From Minisyncoccota bacterium (lineage in GTDB: Bacteria > Patescibacteriota > Minisyncoccia > Phycocordibacterales > JAQTLZ01), in contig JAQTSY010000008.1 in the NCBI GenBank assembly GCA_028711065.1, positions 1-43,605 of the forward strand: a DNA stretch of 43,605 bases, given 5' to 3'. Below the pieces are notes generated by a model, which was not told the origin of the DNA, did not search any database, and worked only from the letters and a program-made list of their open reading frames with translations. Position numbers and translations under genes: made by a program. The number at the start of each line of letters is the position of its first letter. Position 1 is the first letter of the stretch. Positions 1-8,412 of the stretch are shown piece by piece.

Positions 1-107
1 AAAATACTGAAATCTGGACCCTGAACTGGACTGTAGAACACGACCGATACAAGTACTGCAATATATGCAATTGCAAACAAAGCATTGTAAAAAGGGTTTT
101 TGGTCAT
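1..107 (-). CDS. small membrane protein, N-terminal part only, truncated at window edge (MTKNPFYNALFAIAYIAVLVSVVFYSPVQGPDFSI...)
   Basis: Open minus-strand frame from ATG at 107 to the window edge with an obvious TM helix; below the length cut-off of the ORF track. Confidence 0.65.
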   Translation of the reverse strand, partial: MTKNPFYNALFAIAYIAVLVSVVFYSPVQGPDFSI

Positions 108-142
108 ACGTTTAGTATACGGCAAATGATTAACTACGAAAA

Positions 143-279
143 GCGGAGGCGGTGGAATTTTGAAACTTACAGTTTCAGTACCCCAATTGGTCCTCCATCA
201 GGCGGAGCTCAATCGGGCTTCAAATCTCGCACGGAAGCGTCCCACGCTTCCTCTCATCCTTGTTCACTTTGTTCACGGC
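143..279 (-). repeat. tRNA-associated structured element (type A) downstream of tRNA-Ser(CGA)
   Basis: T-arm complement ttcaaatctcgc 219-230 vs gcgagatttgaa 287-298; core 176-221; 13-nt TGTAA hairpin 163-175; same order as at the Val, Arg and Glu loci. Confidence 0.75.
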
Positions 280-365
280 GGAGGAGGCGAGATTTGAACT
301 CGCGAGACCCTTTCGAGCCTGCTGGTTTTCGAAACCAGTGCTTTCAACCGCTCAGCCACTCCTCC
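280..365 (-). tRNA. tRNA-Ser (CGA)
   Basis: Minus strand GGAGGAGTGGCTGAGCGG...CTGGTTTCGAAAACCAG...GTTCAAATCTCGCCTCCTCC; long variable arm; no encoded CCA. Confidence 0.92.
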
Positions 366-577
366 TTCATTTCATTCAGTCGGAGTGGCTTCGCGTCCTA
401 CTCGGACACTCACTTGAGCCCGTTTTACAAAAGTAAAACATCGGCTCATTTCGCTGTGAGCGAAATCGCATGAAATATGAAGCAGTTCATATTTCATAGC
501 CACTCTCCTCAAACCTAATAAGCCTAGCAATTTTTTGCCTTTTTTACAAAAAATGATATGATTTCTTGGTTAATTTT

Positions 578-648
578 GGCCCTATCGTCTAATGGTTAGG
601 ACGAGCGCTTTTCAAGCGCTAAACCCGGGTCCGATTCCCGGTAGGGTC
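578..648 (+). tRNA. tRNA-Glu (UUC)
   Basis: GGCCCTA...AGCGCTTTTCAAGCGCT...GGGTCCGATTCCCGGTAGGGTC cloverleaf. Confidence 0.93.
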
Positions 649-796
649 ATCGCGAAGCAATGAAGATAAACGAGCCGACTGCTCGGCTTGTGGCCGGGAA
701 TCGGAAAGGTTCTCCGTTACGTTTTGAAAATTACAATTTCCAAAACGTCGGAAACCTCTACTGTTCCTGTAAGAAAAGATCCCTAGGTAGGGTCAT
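649..796 (+). repeat. tRNA-associated structured element downstream of tRNA-Glu, ending in a copy of the tRNA 3' end
   Basis: Complement of T-arm (ccgggaatcgg 694-704 vs ccgattcccgg 631-641); TTC-CTGTAA-GAA hairpin 764-775; ggtagggtcat repeated at 640-650 and 786-796. Confidence 0.75.
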
Positions 797-817
797 AACG
801 GTTTTCCACATCTTATA

Positions 818-846
818 TTGAACTTTGGTTAGAGCCTCTGTATAAT
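818..846 (+). promoter_or_regulatory. sigma70-like promoter TTGAAC-17-TATAAT, likely leaderless for the 853 CDS
   Basis: TTGAAC 818-823, 17-nt spacer, TATAAT 841-846; ATG at 853. Confidence 0.65.
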
Positions 847-852
847 TATTAC

Positions 853-1566
853 ATGAGTTTGAATAGAAATGAAATGCGAGAAAAGGCAATTCTCCTACGC
901 CAAAGCGGTTTTTCGTATGGCGAAATTTGCAGAAAATTAGAAGACATACCGAAAGGAACCCTTCATTATTGGTTTCAAGATATAATAATTTCTGAATCTT
1001 CTCGACAGCTTTTAAAACAGAAAAATCGGGTCACAAGTCTTAGAAATATCGAGAAATTTAACAAGGAACGAATTTTGGAGCGAGATCACCAAGATAAAAA
1101 ATCATTAGAACTAGGGGAAGAGTTCTTTAAAAATAGTGGTTCAAAGAATTTGTGTCTAGTCGGGGCAGCGCTCTATTGGGCTGAAGGGCAAAAAACTTTT
1201 ACAAATACAAATACCAGATATCTTTCATTTTCAAATTCTGATCCGAGACTCGTACAAGTCTTTATGAATTTTTTACGGATTACTTTAAAGGCACCGGAAA
1301 ATTATATAAAAGCAGGACTGCACCTTCATGAAAATATATCAGACAAAAAAGCCAGAAAGTATTGGAGTGATATAACCAAGCTCCCTACTGACCTGTTTTA
1401 TGTAATTAGAGCAAAAAATATCATCAGTCGTTCCATTCGTCCTAAAAAATTCCTTCCCTATGGCACCTGTGTCATAAGAATAAACCGAAGAAAATACTTT
1501 TTTATCGTCCAGGGAATAATTAATGAGATTCATAATACTTTTGCTTCTAATCATAAAATAAGCTAA
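853..1566 (+). CDS. HTH protein with LAGLIDADG-like region (putative homing-endonuclease-related)
   Basis: N-terminal HTH (LRQSGFSYGEICRKLEDIPKGTLHYW) followed by LVGAALYWAEGQKT...LSFSNSDPRLVQVFMNFLR, resembling CPR HTH/LAGLIDADG-type proteins. Confidence 0.6.
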   Translation: MSLNRNEMREKAILLRQSGFSYGEICRKLEDIPKGTLHYWFQDIIISESSRQLLKQKNRVTSLRNIEKFNKERILERDHQDKKSLELGEEFFKNSGSKNLCLVGAALYWAEGQKTFTNTNTRYLSFSNSDPRLVQVFMNFLRITLKAPENYIKAGLHLHENISDKKARKYWSDITKLPTDLFYVIRAKNIISRSIRPKKFLPYGTCVIRINRRKYFFIVQGIINEIHNTFASNHKIS

Positions 1567-1577
1567 ATTTAGCAAGC

Positions 1578-2111
1578 ATGAAATCTAAAAAATTCATCCT
1601 CATACTCTACGGTTCATCGTGCGCTGGAAAGTCGACAATTATCGAAAGCCTGTCGGCAAAAGTGCCGGAACTATTCCACTTATCGACCGACAGAATCAAG
1701 TGGTCAATCTCTCAATACAAAGCTGGAATGCATAATGACATGCTCCTCGAAATGGTCTTTCAGCTTGGGAAAATGGCAGCTGCAGATGGACTTTCGTTAG
1801 TTATGGACGGAACTCCAACTATCGAGTCAGAGAATTGGAAAAAGTATAAAGCACTTGCCGAAGAAAAAGGAATGGCATTTTATGAAGTGAATATGGAAGC
1901 GGATCTTGAAATACTCAAGGCCCGGTTTGAAGATCGGGTTAAAAATGCTCCGACATCCGGTAAAAAACTTAGCAACACAAGTATGGAAAGATTTATGCTT
2001 CTCTACGATCTACATTCGAAAAACAAACACGAAGGAATTCCAACTTTCTATTCCGACAAACAATCCGTTGAAGAAATCACCGGAGAAATTCTCAAAATAA
2101 TCGAGAATTAA
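1578..2111 (+). CDS. P-loop NTPase / kinase-like protein
   Basis: Walker A GSSCAGKST, kinase-like layout. Confidence 0.7.
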   Translation: MKSKKFILILYGSSCAGKSTIIESLSAKVPELFHLSTDRIKWSISQYKAGMHNDMLLEMVFQLGKMAAADGLSLVMDGTPTIESENWKKYKALAEEKGMAFYEVNMEADLEILKARFEDRVKNAPTSGKKLSNTSMERFMLLYDLHSKNKHEGIPTFYSDKQSVEEITGEILKIIEN

Positions 2112-2113
2112 TT

Positions 2114-2587
2114 ATGCCCCACATTCACGAAAAATTTGATTTTACTTCTACTGTCTACATCGTGTACAAAGGAAAAGTTCTACTTCGTAAACATGAAAAA
2201 TACCATATCTGGATCGGAGTCGGTGGCCATGTAGAACTTGATGAAGAACCGAATCAAGCTGCGGTACGCGAAGCGAAAGAGGAAGTGGGGCTCGATATAA
2301 AACTTATTCATCCTCACAAAGAACCGACACTAAAGGATTATTCGGACATAACTAATTCGCGCCAGCTCATTCCGCCAGCTTTTATGAATCTTCATAAAAT
2401 AAACGAGGTGCATAGCCATATAGATCTCGTATTTGCCGCAACATCGGATTCAAATAATGTTGTACCAGAACAAAAAGGTGACGAGTGGAAATGGATGAGC
2501 GTAGATGAAGTAGAAAAAGACGGAGAAATTTCTGACCGAGTAAAAAATTACGCAAAAACTGCAATAAGCCTAGCGTCTAGAAAATAA
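2114..2587 (+). CDS. NUDIX hydrolase
   Basis: Nudix box GGHVELDEEPNQAAVREAKEEVGL. Confidence 0.88.
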   Translation: MPHIHEKFDFTSTVYIVYKGKVLLRKHEKYHIWIGVGGHVELDEEPNQAAVREAKEEVGLDIKLIHPHKEPTLKDYSDITNSRQLIPPAFMNLHKINEVHSHIDLVFAATSDSNNVVPEQKGDEWKWMSVDEVEKDGEISDRVKNYAKTAISLASRK

Positions 2588-2617
2588 TCTCTTTTTCTGC
2601 TAGATTGGTAGAGTTTT

Positions 2618-2834
2618 AGGGCGGTTAGTCAGTTGGTGAGAGAAAAGCGGGCGATTAGTTGAATTCCGAATACTTGGAGGAATTCAAAGACGGAGGGCGC
2701 ATGGGTGAGAAATGGGACGGGACCCATTTCGCAAGACCTTGAATATTTTGTAATCAGAATGTGAAAGGTGTACAGCTCCTGTAAGGAGCCGAGTCGGGGT
2801 CGCGAAATTTTTCAGCAGAAAAATATTTGTGACC
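2618..2834 (+). repeat. tRNA-associated structured element (type B) upstream of tRNA-Val, left-flanked by a partial tRNA 5' copy
   Basis: agggcggttagtcagttggtgagag 2618-2642 resembles the tRNA-Val 5' half; X hairpin 2705-2738; GTGTACAGCTCCTGTAAGGAG 2768-2788; Z hairpin 2798-2834. Confidence 0.7.
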
Positions 2835-2851
2835 AGTTGGTAGATTAAATA

Positions 2852-2924
2852 GGGCGATTAGCTCAGTTGGTAGAGCGCGTCATTGACGTTGACGATGTCA
2901 GAGGTTCGAATCCTCTATCGCCCA
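2852..2924 (+). tRNA. tRNA-Val (GAC)
   Basis: GGGCGATTAGCTCAGTTGGTAGAGCG...CGTCATTGACGTTGACG...GGTTCGAATCC...ATCGCCCA. Confidence 0.93.
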
Positions 2925-2925
2925 C

Positions 2926-3055
2926 AGGTGGACAAGCAAATGAGTTTGCTTGTCTGAGGATTTGAAACCCGATTGAGCATTTTTTATGAACAGAGTGAAA
3001 TAAAAAATCCAATTGGGGTACTGCTCCTGTAAGGAGCGAATCCTCTATCGCCCAC
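2926..3055 (+). repeat. tRNA-associated structured element (type A) downstream of tRNA-Val with exact 19-nt tRNA tail copy
   Basis: cgaatcctctatcgcccac at 2907-2925 and 3037-3055; core 2964-3023; ctcctgtaaggag hairpin 3024-3036 abuts the copy. Confidence 0.85.
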
Positions 3056-3079
3056 CGTATAATTAATTTACTCACAAAC

Positions 3080-3856
3080 ATGACCATCATCCACGCAATC
3101 ATTTTAGGCATCGTCGAAGGAATCACCGAATTTCTTCCCATTTCTTCAACGGGCCATATGATTCTTGCGGGAAATCTTTTGCATATTCCGCAAACAGAAT
3201 TTCTCAAAACATTCGAAATTTTTATCCAGCTTGGTGCAATCCTCGCAGTCGTCGTCCTTTTCTGGAAACGCCTCACCACAAGCATCGAATCTTGGAAAAG
3301 GATTATCATCGGATTTATTCCGACCGGAATCATCGGCCTCGCTTTATATAAAGTTGTAAAAACTTACCTCCTTGGCAACAGTACTGTTGTGCTCTGGTCG
3401 CTTCTTCTTGGAGGCATTGCGATTTTGGTATTCGAGCTTTGGTACAAAAGACAAGAAGGAGAAAGAATCGAGAACATAGAATCAATTTCATACAAAAAAT
3501 CTGCGCTTGTCGGTCTCGCGCAAGCAGTAGCTATCGTACCGGGAGTTTCCCGTTCTGCGGCAACAATCGTAGGAGGACTTCTTCTCGGCATTAAGCGTGA
3601 GACGATCGTGGAATTTTCTTTCCTTCTCGCAATTCCGACAATGCTCGCGGCAAGCGGACTTGATCTTTTAAAAAGCGCTTCATCCATACAGGCGAACCAA
3701 ATATATCTTCTTGCCATCGGCTTTGTCGTCTCATTCGTTGTCGCGCTCGGAAGTATAAAATTCCTCCTCAATTTCGTGAAAAAACACACCTTCATTCCCT
3801 TTGCGATTTATCGTATCGCGGTTGCAATACTCTTCTGGATTCTTATAGTAAGGTAA
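3080..3856 (+). CDS. uppP: undecaprenyl-diphosphatase
   Basis: GIVEGITEFLPISSTGH and PGVSRSAATI motifs. Confidence 0.95.
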   Translation: MTIIHAIILGIVEGITEFLPISSTGHMILAGNLLHIPQTEFLKTFEIFIQLGAILAVVVLFWKRLTTSIESWKRIIIGFIPTGIIGLALYKVVKTYLLGNSTVVLWSLLLGGIAILVFELWYKRQEGERIENIESISYKKSALVGLAQAVAIVPGVSRSAATIVGGLLLGIKRETIVEFSFLLAIPTMLAASGLDLLKSASSIQANQIYLLAIGFVVSFVVALGSIKFLLNFVKKHTFIPFAIYRIAVAILFWILIVR

Positions 3857-5013
3857 TGATTATCCTTGGTATCGAAACCTCATGCGATGAGACTGCCCTT
3901 TCCCTTGTTGAAGCGGCAGGAACACTCGAAAATCCTCAGTTTCGGCTCCTTTCTGCTACCCTTTTCTCACAAACGAAACTCCATGAAGAACATGGCGGAG
4001 TCGTGCCAATGCTTGCAAAGCGGGAGCACCAGAAAAATTTGATTCCGCTTTTAAAAAAACTTTTAGAGGAATCGGGTTTTTCAAAGTCAAAACAGGAAAA
4101 AATTGTTGAAGAAGGGGTAAAGAAAATACTAGAGAGAGAACAAGAACTTGCTCCCCTCTTTCTCGAATTTATTCCGACAATCGAAAAGCCAAAAATTGAC
4201 GCAATCGCAGTTACTTATGGTCCAGGGCTCGAACCGGCGCTTTGGGTTGGTGTGAGTTTTGCGAAAGCGCTTTCGTACACTTGGAACATTCCAATCATTC
4301 CGGTCAATCACATGGAAGGACATATCGTTTCTCCACTTCTCACAGAAAATACGAAGATTGAATTTCCCGCTCTCGTTCTCCTTATTTCCGGTGGACACAC
4401 AGAACTCGTTCTTACAGAAAAATGGGGCGAATATAAAGTAATTGGAAAAACACGAGATGACGCTGTCGGCGAAGCATTTGATAAAGTGGCTCGGCTTCTT
4501 GGACTTCCTTATCCTGGAGGACCCGAAATTTCAAAGCTCGCAGAAAAACAGCGTCAACTTGGAAGCTCAGCTTCCAAGTTGACGCTCCCACGCCCTATGC
4601 TCAAGTCGGATGACTATGATTTTTCTTTTTCTGGCCTCAAAACCTCCGTATTGTATAAATTGAAAGAAATCGGCGAGCCAACGGCAGAAATTAAATCAGA
4701 AATCGCTCGCGAATTTGAAGATGCTGTAGGAGATGTGCTCGTAGCAAAAACCCGAAAAGCAATCGAAGAATTCGGCCCTCAAACACTCATTATCGCTGGA
4801 GGCGTTTCAGCAAATTTCCATATCCGAAAAAGTTTTGAAAAATTAGCCCAAGATTTTCCTCAAACAAAGCTCCTCATTCCCCCAAAAGAACTTTCAACAG
4901 ATAACGCAATCATGATTGCCGGAGCTGGATATATAAATTCCCTGCTAAAAGAAAAAGTGGCGAGTCCTATTATAGACCAGCCACTCGAAGCAAGGGGAAA
5001 CTTGCGCCTCTAG
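3856..5013 (+). CDS. tsaD: tRNA threonylcarbamoyladenosine transferase TsaD
   Basis: GIETSCDET, HMEGH, DAVGEAFDKVARLLGLPYPGGP motifs. Confidence 0.96.
   Translation: MIILGIETSCDETALSLVEAAGTLENPQFRLLSATLFSQTKLHEEHGGVVPMLAKREHQKNLIPLLKKLLEESGFSKSKQEKIVEEGVKKILEREQELAPLFLEFIPTIEKPKIDAIAVTYGPGLEPALWVGVSFAKALSYTWNIPIIPVNHMEGHIVSPLLTENTKIEFPALVLLISGGHTELVLTEKWGEYKVIGKTRDDAVGEAFDKVARLLGLPYPGGPEISKLAEKQRQLGSSASKLTLPRPMLKSDDYDFSFSGLKTSVLYKLKEIGEPTAEIKSEIAREFEDAVGDVLVAKTRKAIEEFGPQTLIIAGGVSANFHIRKSFEKLAQDFPQTKLLIPPKELSTDNAIMIAGAGYINSLLKEKVASPIIDQPLEARGNLRL
4550..4586. repeat. 18-bp perfect palindrome (1-nt loop) inside tsaD
   Basis: agcgtcaacttggaagct-c-agcttccaagttgacgct. Confidence 0.97.
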
Positions 5014-5428
5014 TTTTTTTCTCCCGAGAATACTTTTCGCCACGCCAGTCACGAAGTGTTTCGTAAACTAACATGTACAAATGCTTCTCGGTAGCAATAC
5101 AAACATCATCCGCTCCCTCGTCCACCAAAACATGGGCCATCCTCCACGAATAAGATGATACGAATATCCATCCTTCGGAGCGCTCACGAAGCCATCTGAC
5201 AAAACGCGGGAGCTCCGTGTTGTCACCAGGTTTAGCGGCCACAATAATGACATCAAAATCGCTACAGGAGCGAAGGATTCTCGTTGCCTGAAGACGAGAA
5301 TTCGCTTGTACGCAGAAAATGCTGTTGCGTTCAAGGATCTCTCTCACGCGAACTTTTTTCCCACGCACGTCGACAACTGGGCCAGTTTCTTCCTGGCCGA
5401 CGAACATCATGCTAAGTTTCAAAGCCAT
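4970..5428 (-). CDS. hypothetical protein, possibly receiver-like fold
   Basis: 152-aa ORF with GGAGG RBS upstream; convergent 44-bp overlap with tsaD. Confidence 0.55.
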   Translation of the reverse strand: MALKLSMMFVGQEETGPVVDVRGKKVRVREILERNSIFCVQANSRLQATRILRSCSDFDVIIVAAKPGDNTELPRFVRWLRERSEGWIFVSSYSWRMAHVLVDEGADDVCIATEKHLYMLVYETLRDWRGEKYSREKKTRGASFPLLRVAGL

Positions 5429-5516
5429 GCTCGCCTCCAGGAAAAGGGTTAAAGGTGAACGTCAGGTTCTTTGCTAAATCTACCAAAACGATATAAAAAA
5501 TGCTACTATTTTGCCC

Positions 5517-7661
5517 ATGGATGAGAAGTTTCTAAAGCCCTACGATCCGAAAAGTACGGAAGGAAAAATCTACAAGCTCTGGGAAGAGAGCGGTTTTTTT
5601 AATCCTGATATTTGCATTGCAAAAGGTGTTACCAAGGCTGACGCTCCTTCTTTTTCCATTCTCATGCCCCCAACCAATGCCAACGGCTCTCTTCACGCTG
5701 GCCACGGGCTTGTGATGACGATTGAAGACATCATGGTGAGATACAAGCGAATGCGGGGCTTCAGGACGCTCTGGCTTCCCGGCCTCGACCATGCTGGATT
5801 TGAGACGCAAGTGGTGTACGAAAAGAAACTTGAGAAAGAAGGCAAAACACGTTTCGATTTTCCGCCGGAAGAACTCTACAAAAACATCCTTGATTTCACT
5901 CTCGAAAATTCCAAAAATATCAAATCACAGGTAGCGAAAATGGGAGCTTCGTGCGACTGGTCTCGAGAAAAATTCACTCTTGATCCTGAAATTGTAAAAA
6001 CCGTTTATCAAACCTTCAAAAAACTTTCCGACGATGGACTGCTCTATCGTGGCAAGCGAATCGTCTCGTGGTGTCCACGGCATCAAACCAGCTTTTCCGA
6101 TCTTGAGATCGCTGATGTTGAGAAAACCGAAAAATTCTACTATTTCAAATACGGACCTTTCACTATCTCAACTTCCCGTCCGGAAACGAAATTCGGCGAC
6201 AAATATGTGGTGATGCATCCTGCCGACAAGCGATATGCGGAGTATAAAGACGGCCAAAAAATCACTGCTGAATGGATAAACGGACCAGTCACCGGCACTA
6301 TCATCAAAGATGAGGCGGTAGATATGGAATTTGGAACGGGTGTTATGACCATTACCCCATGGCACGATACGGCTGACTTTGAGATTGCGAAACGGCACGA
6401 TCTAAAGATGGAGCAAATTATCGACCTTAAAGGCAAGCTCTTGCCCATCGCTGGAGAATTCGCCGGTCAGCATATTTCTAAAGCCCGCGAGGCAATCGTG
6501 GAAAAATTGCGCGGGAAAGGCCTCGTTGAAAAAATCGATGAGAATTACAAACACAACGTTCATACGTGCTACAAATGCGGGACGACTATCGAACCGCAAG
6601 TTTTGCCTCAATGGTTCATCAAGATGAAGCCTTTGGCGGAAAAGGCGCTCGAGAGAATCAAAGCTGGAGAAATCAAATACATTCCCGACCATTACGAAAA
6701 GATCACCACTCACTGGCTCGAAAATATCATGGACTGGAACATTTCCCGCCAGATTGTGTGGGGAATTCCAATTCCTGCGAAGATTTGTGACGGATGCGGA
6801 GAAGGATATGTAGACCTCGACGATACCCTTTCAAAATGTACGAAATGTGAAGGCGCACTTCGAAAAGACACCGATACATTCGACACATGGTTCTCATCTG
6901 GACAATGGCCATTTGCAACACTCGGCTTTCCTGACGGGAAAGATTTCAAAGATTTCTACCCAACGGATGTGATGGAAACTGCCGGTGAAATTATCTTTTT
7001 CTGGGTGTCGCGAATGATCATGCTTGGAATTTATAGAACCGGCAAAGTTCCCTTCAAGACTGTGTACCTGCACGGTCTCGTGCTTGATGCAAAAGCGCAG
7101 AAAATGAGTAAGTCAAAAGGCAATGTGATAAACCCGCTCGACCTGACCGAAAAATTCGGCACTGATGCATTCCGAATGGGAATGGTTGTCGGAAATACCC
7201 CGGGAACAAGCCTTGCTCTTTCTGAAGATAAAATTCGCGCCTACAAAAACTTTGCGAATAAAATTTGGAATGCAACACGATTTGTTCTCGAGAGCACGCA
7301 AGATTTTGATACTAAAGCCTCGCCAACGGTGAGCGAAAAAGATAAAGGACTTTTGGCAGAGCTCGACGATGCTATGCGAGACATCACCAAAGATATGGAT
7401 AATTTCCGATACTACCTCGCCGGAGAAAAGCTCTATCATTATTTCTGGAATACGTTTGCAGATGTCATTATCGAGGAATCTAAGCCAATCATAAGCGGAA
7501 CAGATGAATCCGCTAAACAATCCCGCCAATCTACCCTCCTTCACATTCTCAAAACCTGCCTCAAAGCCCTTCATCCATTCGTCCCTTTTGTCACCGAAGA
7601 GATTTGGAGCTCCCTCGAAGATACCGAGAGCCTTCTTATGGTGGAAAACTGGCCGGCTTAG
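5517..7661 (+). CDS. valS: valine--tRNA ligase
   Basis: PPTNANGSLHAGHG and KMSKSKGNVINP; valyl-type editing/catalytic domains; short C-terminus. Confidence 0.93.
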   Translation: MDEKFLKPYDPKSTEGKIYKLWEESGFFNPDICIAKGVTKADAPSFSILMPPTNANGSLHAGHGLVMTIEDIMVRYKRMRGFRTLWLPGLDHAGFETQVVYEKKLEKEGKTRFDFPPEELYKNILDFTLENSKNIKSQVAKMGASCDWSREKFTLDPEIVKTVYQTFKKLSDDGLLYRGKRIVSWCPRHQTSFSDLEIADVEKTEKFYYFKYGPFTISTSRPETKFGDKYVVMHPADKRYAEYKDGQKITAEWINGPVTGTIIKDEAVDMEFGTGVMTITPWHDTADFEIAKRHDLKMEQIIDLKGKLLPIAGEFAGQHISKAREAIVEKLRGKGLVEKIDENYKHNVHTCYKCGTTIEPQVLPQWFIKMKPLAEKALERIKAGEIKYIPDHYEKITTHWLENIMDWNISRQIVWGIPIPAKICDGCGEGYVDLDDTLSKCTKCEGALRKDTDTFDTWFSSGQWPFATLGFPDGKDFKDFYPTDVMETAGEIIFFWVSRMIMLGIYRTGKVPFKTVYLHGLVLDAKAQKMSKSKGNVINPLDLTEKFGTDAFRMGMVVGNTPGTSLALSEDKIRAYKNFANKIWNATRFVLESTQDFDTKASPTVSEKDKGLLAELDDAMRDITKDMDNFRYYLAGEKLYHYFWNTFADVIIEESKPIISGTDESAKQSRQSTLLHILKTCLKALHPFVPFVTEEIWSSLEDTESLLMVENWPA

Positions 7662-7677
7662 ATAAGGTACAATAAAG

Positions 7678-8388
7678 GTGATGATAAACGCGGAAACAGT
7701 ATTTTGGGCAATGCTCGGAGGCTTTATCCCCGCGCTTTTTTGGCTTTGGTTTTGGCTTCGAGAAGACACCATTCACCCCGAACCACGCGGACTCATCGTC
7801 CTCGCATTTTTCGCTGGGATGATTGCTGCACCACTCGCGCTTCCGCTTGAAAAATATGTTTCCTCGCAAGGATTGGGGAATGGATTGACGTTTCTTTTCT
7901 GGGCATTAATCGAGGAAAGCTTGAAATTTGGAGCTGCTTATGTTTCCGCCCTCAAGAAAAAGAACATGAATGAGCCAGTGAACGCGCTTATTTATCTCAT
8001 TACTGCAGCGTTAGGATTTAGCGCCATTGAAAATACCTTTTTCCTGATGCAACCACTTGCTGCAGGAAATATCGTCGAGACTTTGCTCACAGGAAATCTT
8101 CGCTTTATTGGCGCATCGCTTCTCCACACCGTCTCCTCTGCAATGGTAGGGCTCTTCATTGCTCTGGCTTTCTACCGAAGCGAGAAAGTGAAAAAACTTT
8201 ATATTCTTTACGGATTGTTCTTCGCAATCATATTGCACACACTCTTTAATTTCTTTATAATAGAAGGCAATAATACATTCATGGTATTTGCGGGAGTGTG
8301 GATGGCAGTCATTGTGCTTATGGTTTTCTTTGAGAAAGTAAAATCAATCCGGCCTTCAAAAACAAAACTTGTTCTTAAGACGCAATAA
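7678..8388 (+). CDS. PrsW-family intramembrane metalloprotease
   Basis: Multi-TM; IEESLKFGAAYV, GFSAIENTFF, LLHTVSSAMVG motifs. Confidence 0.82.
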   Translation: MMINAETVFWAMLGGFIPALFWLWFWLREDTIHPEPRGLIVLAFFAGMIAAPLALPLEKYVSSQGLGNGLTFLFWALIEESLKFGAAYVSALKKKNMNEPVNALIYLITAALGFSAIENTFFLMQPLAAGNIVETLLTGNLRFIGASLLHTVSSAMVGLFIALAFYRSEKVKKLYILYGLFFAIILHTLFNFFIIEGNNTFMVFAGVWMAVIVLMVFFEKVKSIRPSKTKLVLKTQ

Positions 8389-8412
8389 CAATTATTAACT
8401 TAACTTCTCTCT

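Noticed and set aside
126-473. 115-aa plus-strand ORF
   Set aside because: Reads antisense through tRNA-Ser(CGA) and its structured trailer; low-complexity RS-rich translation.
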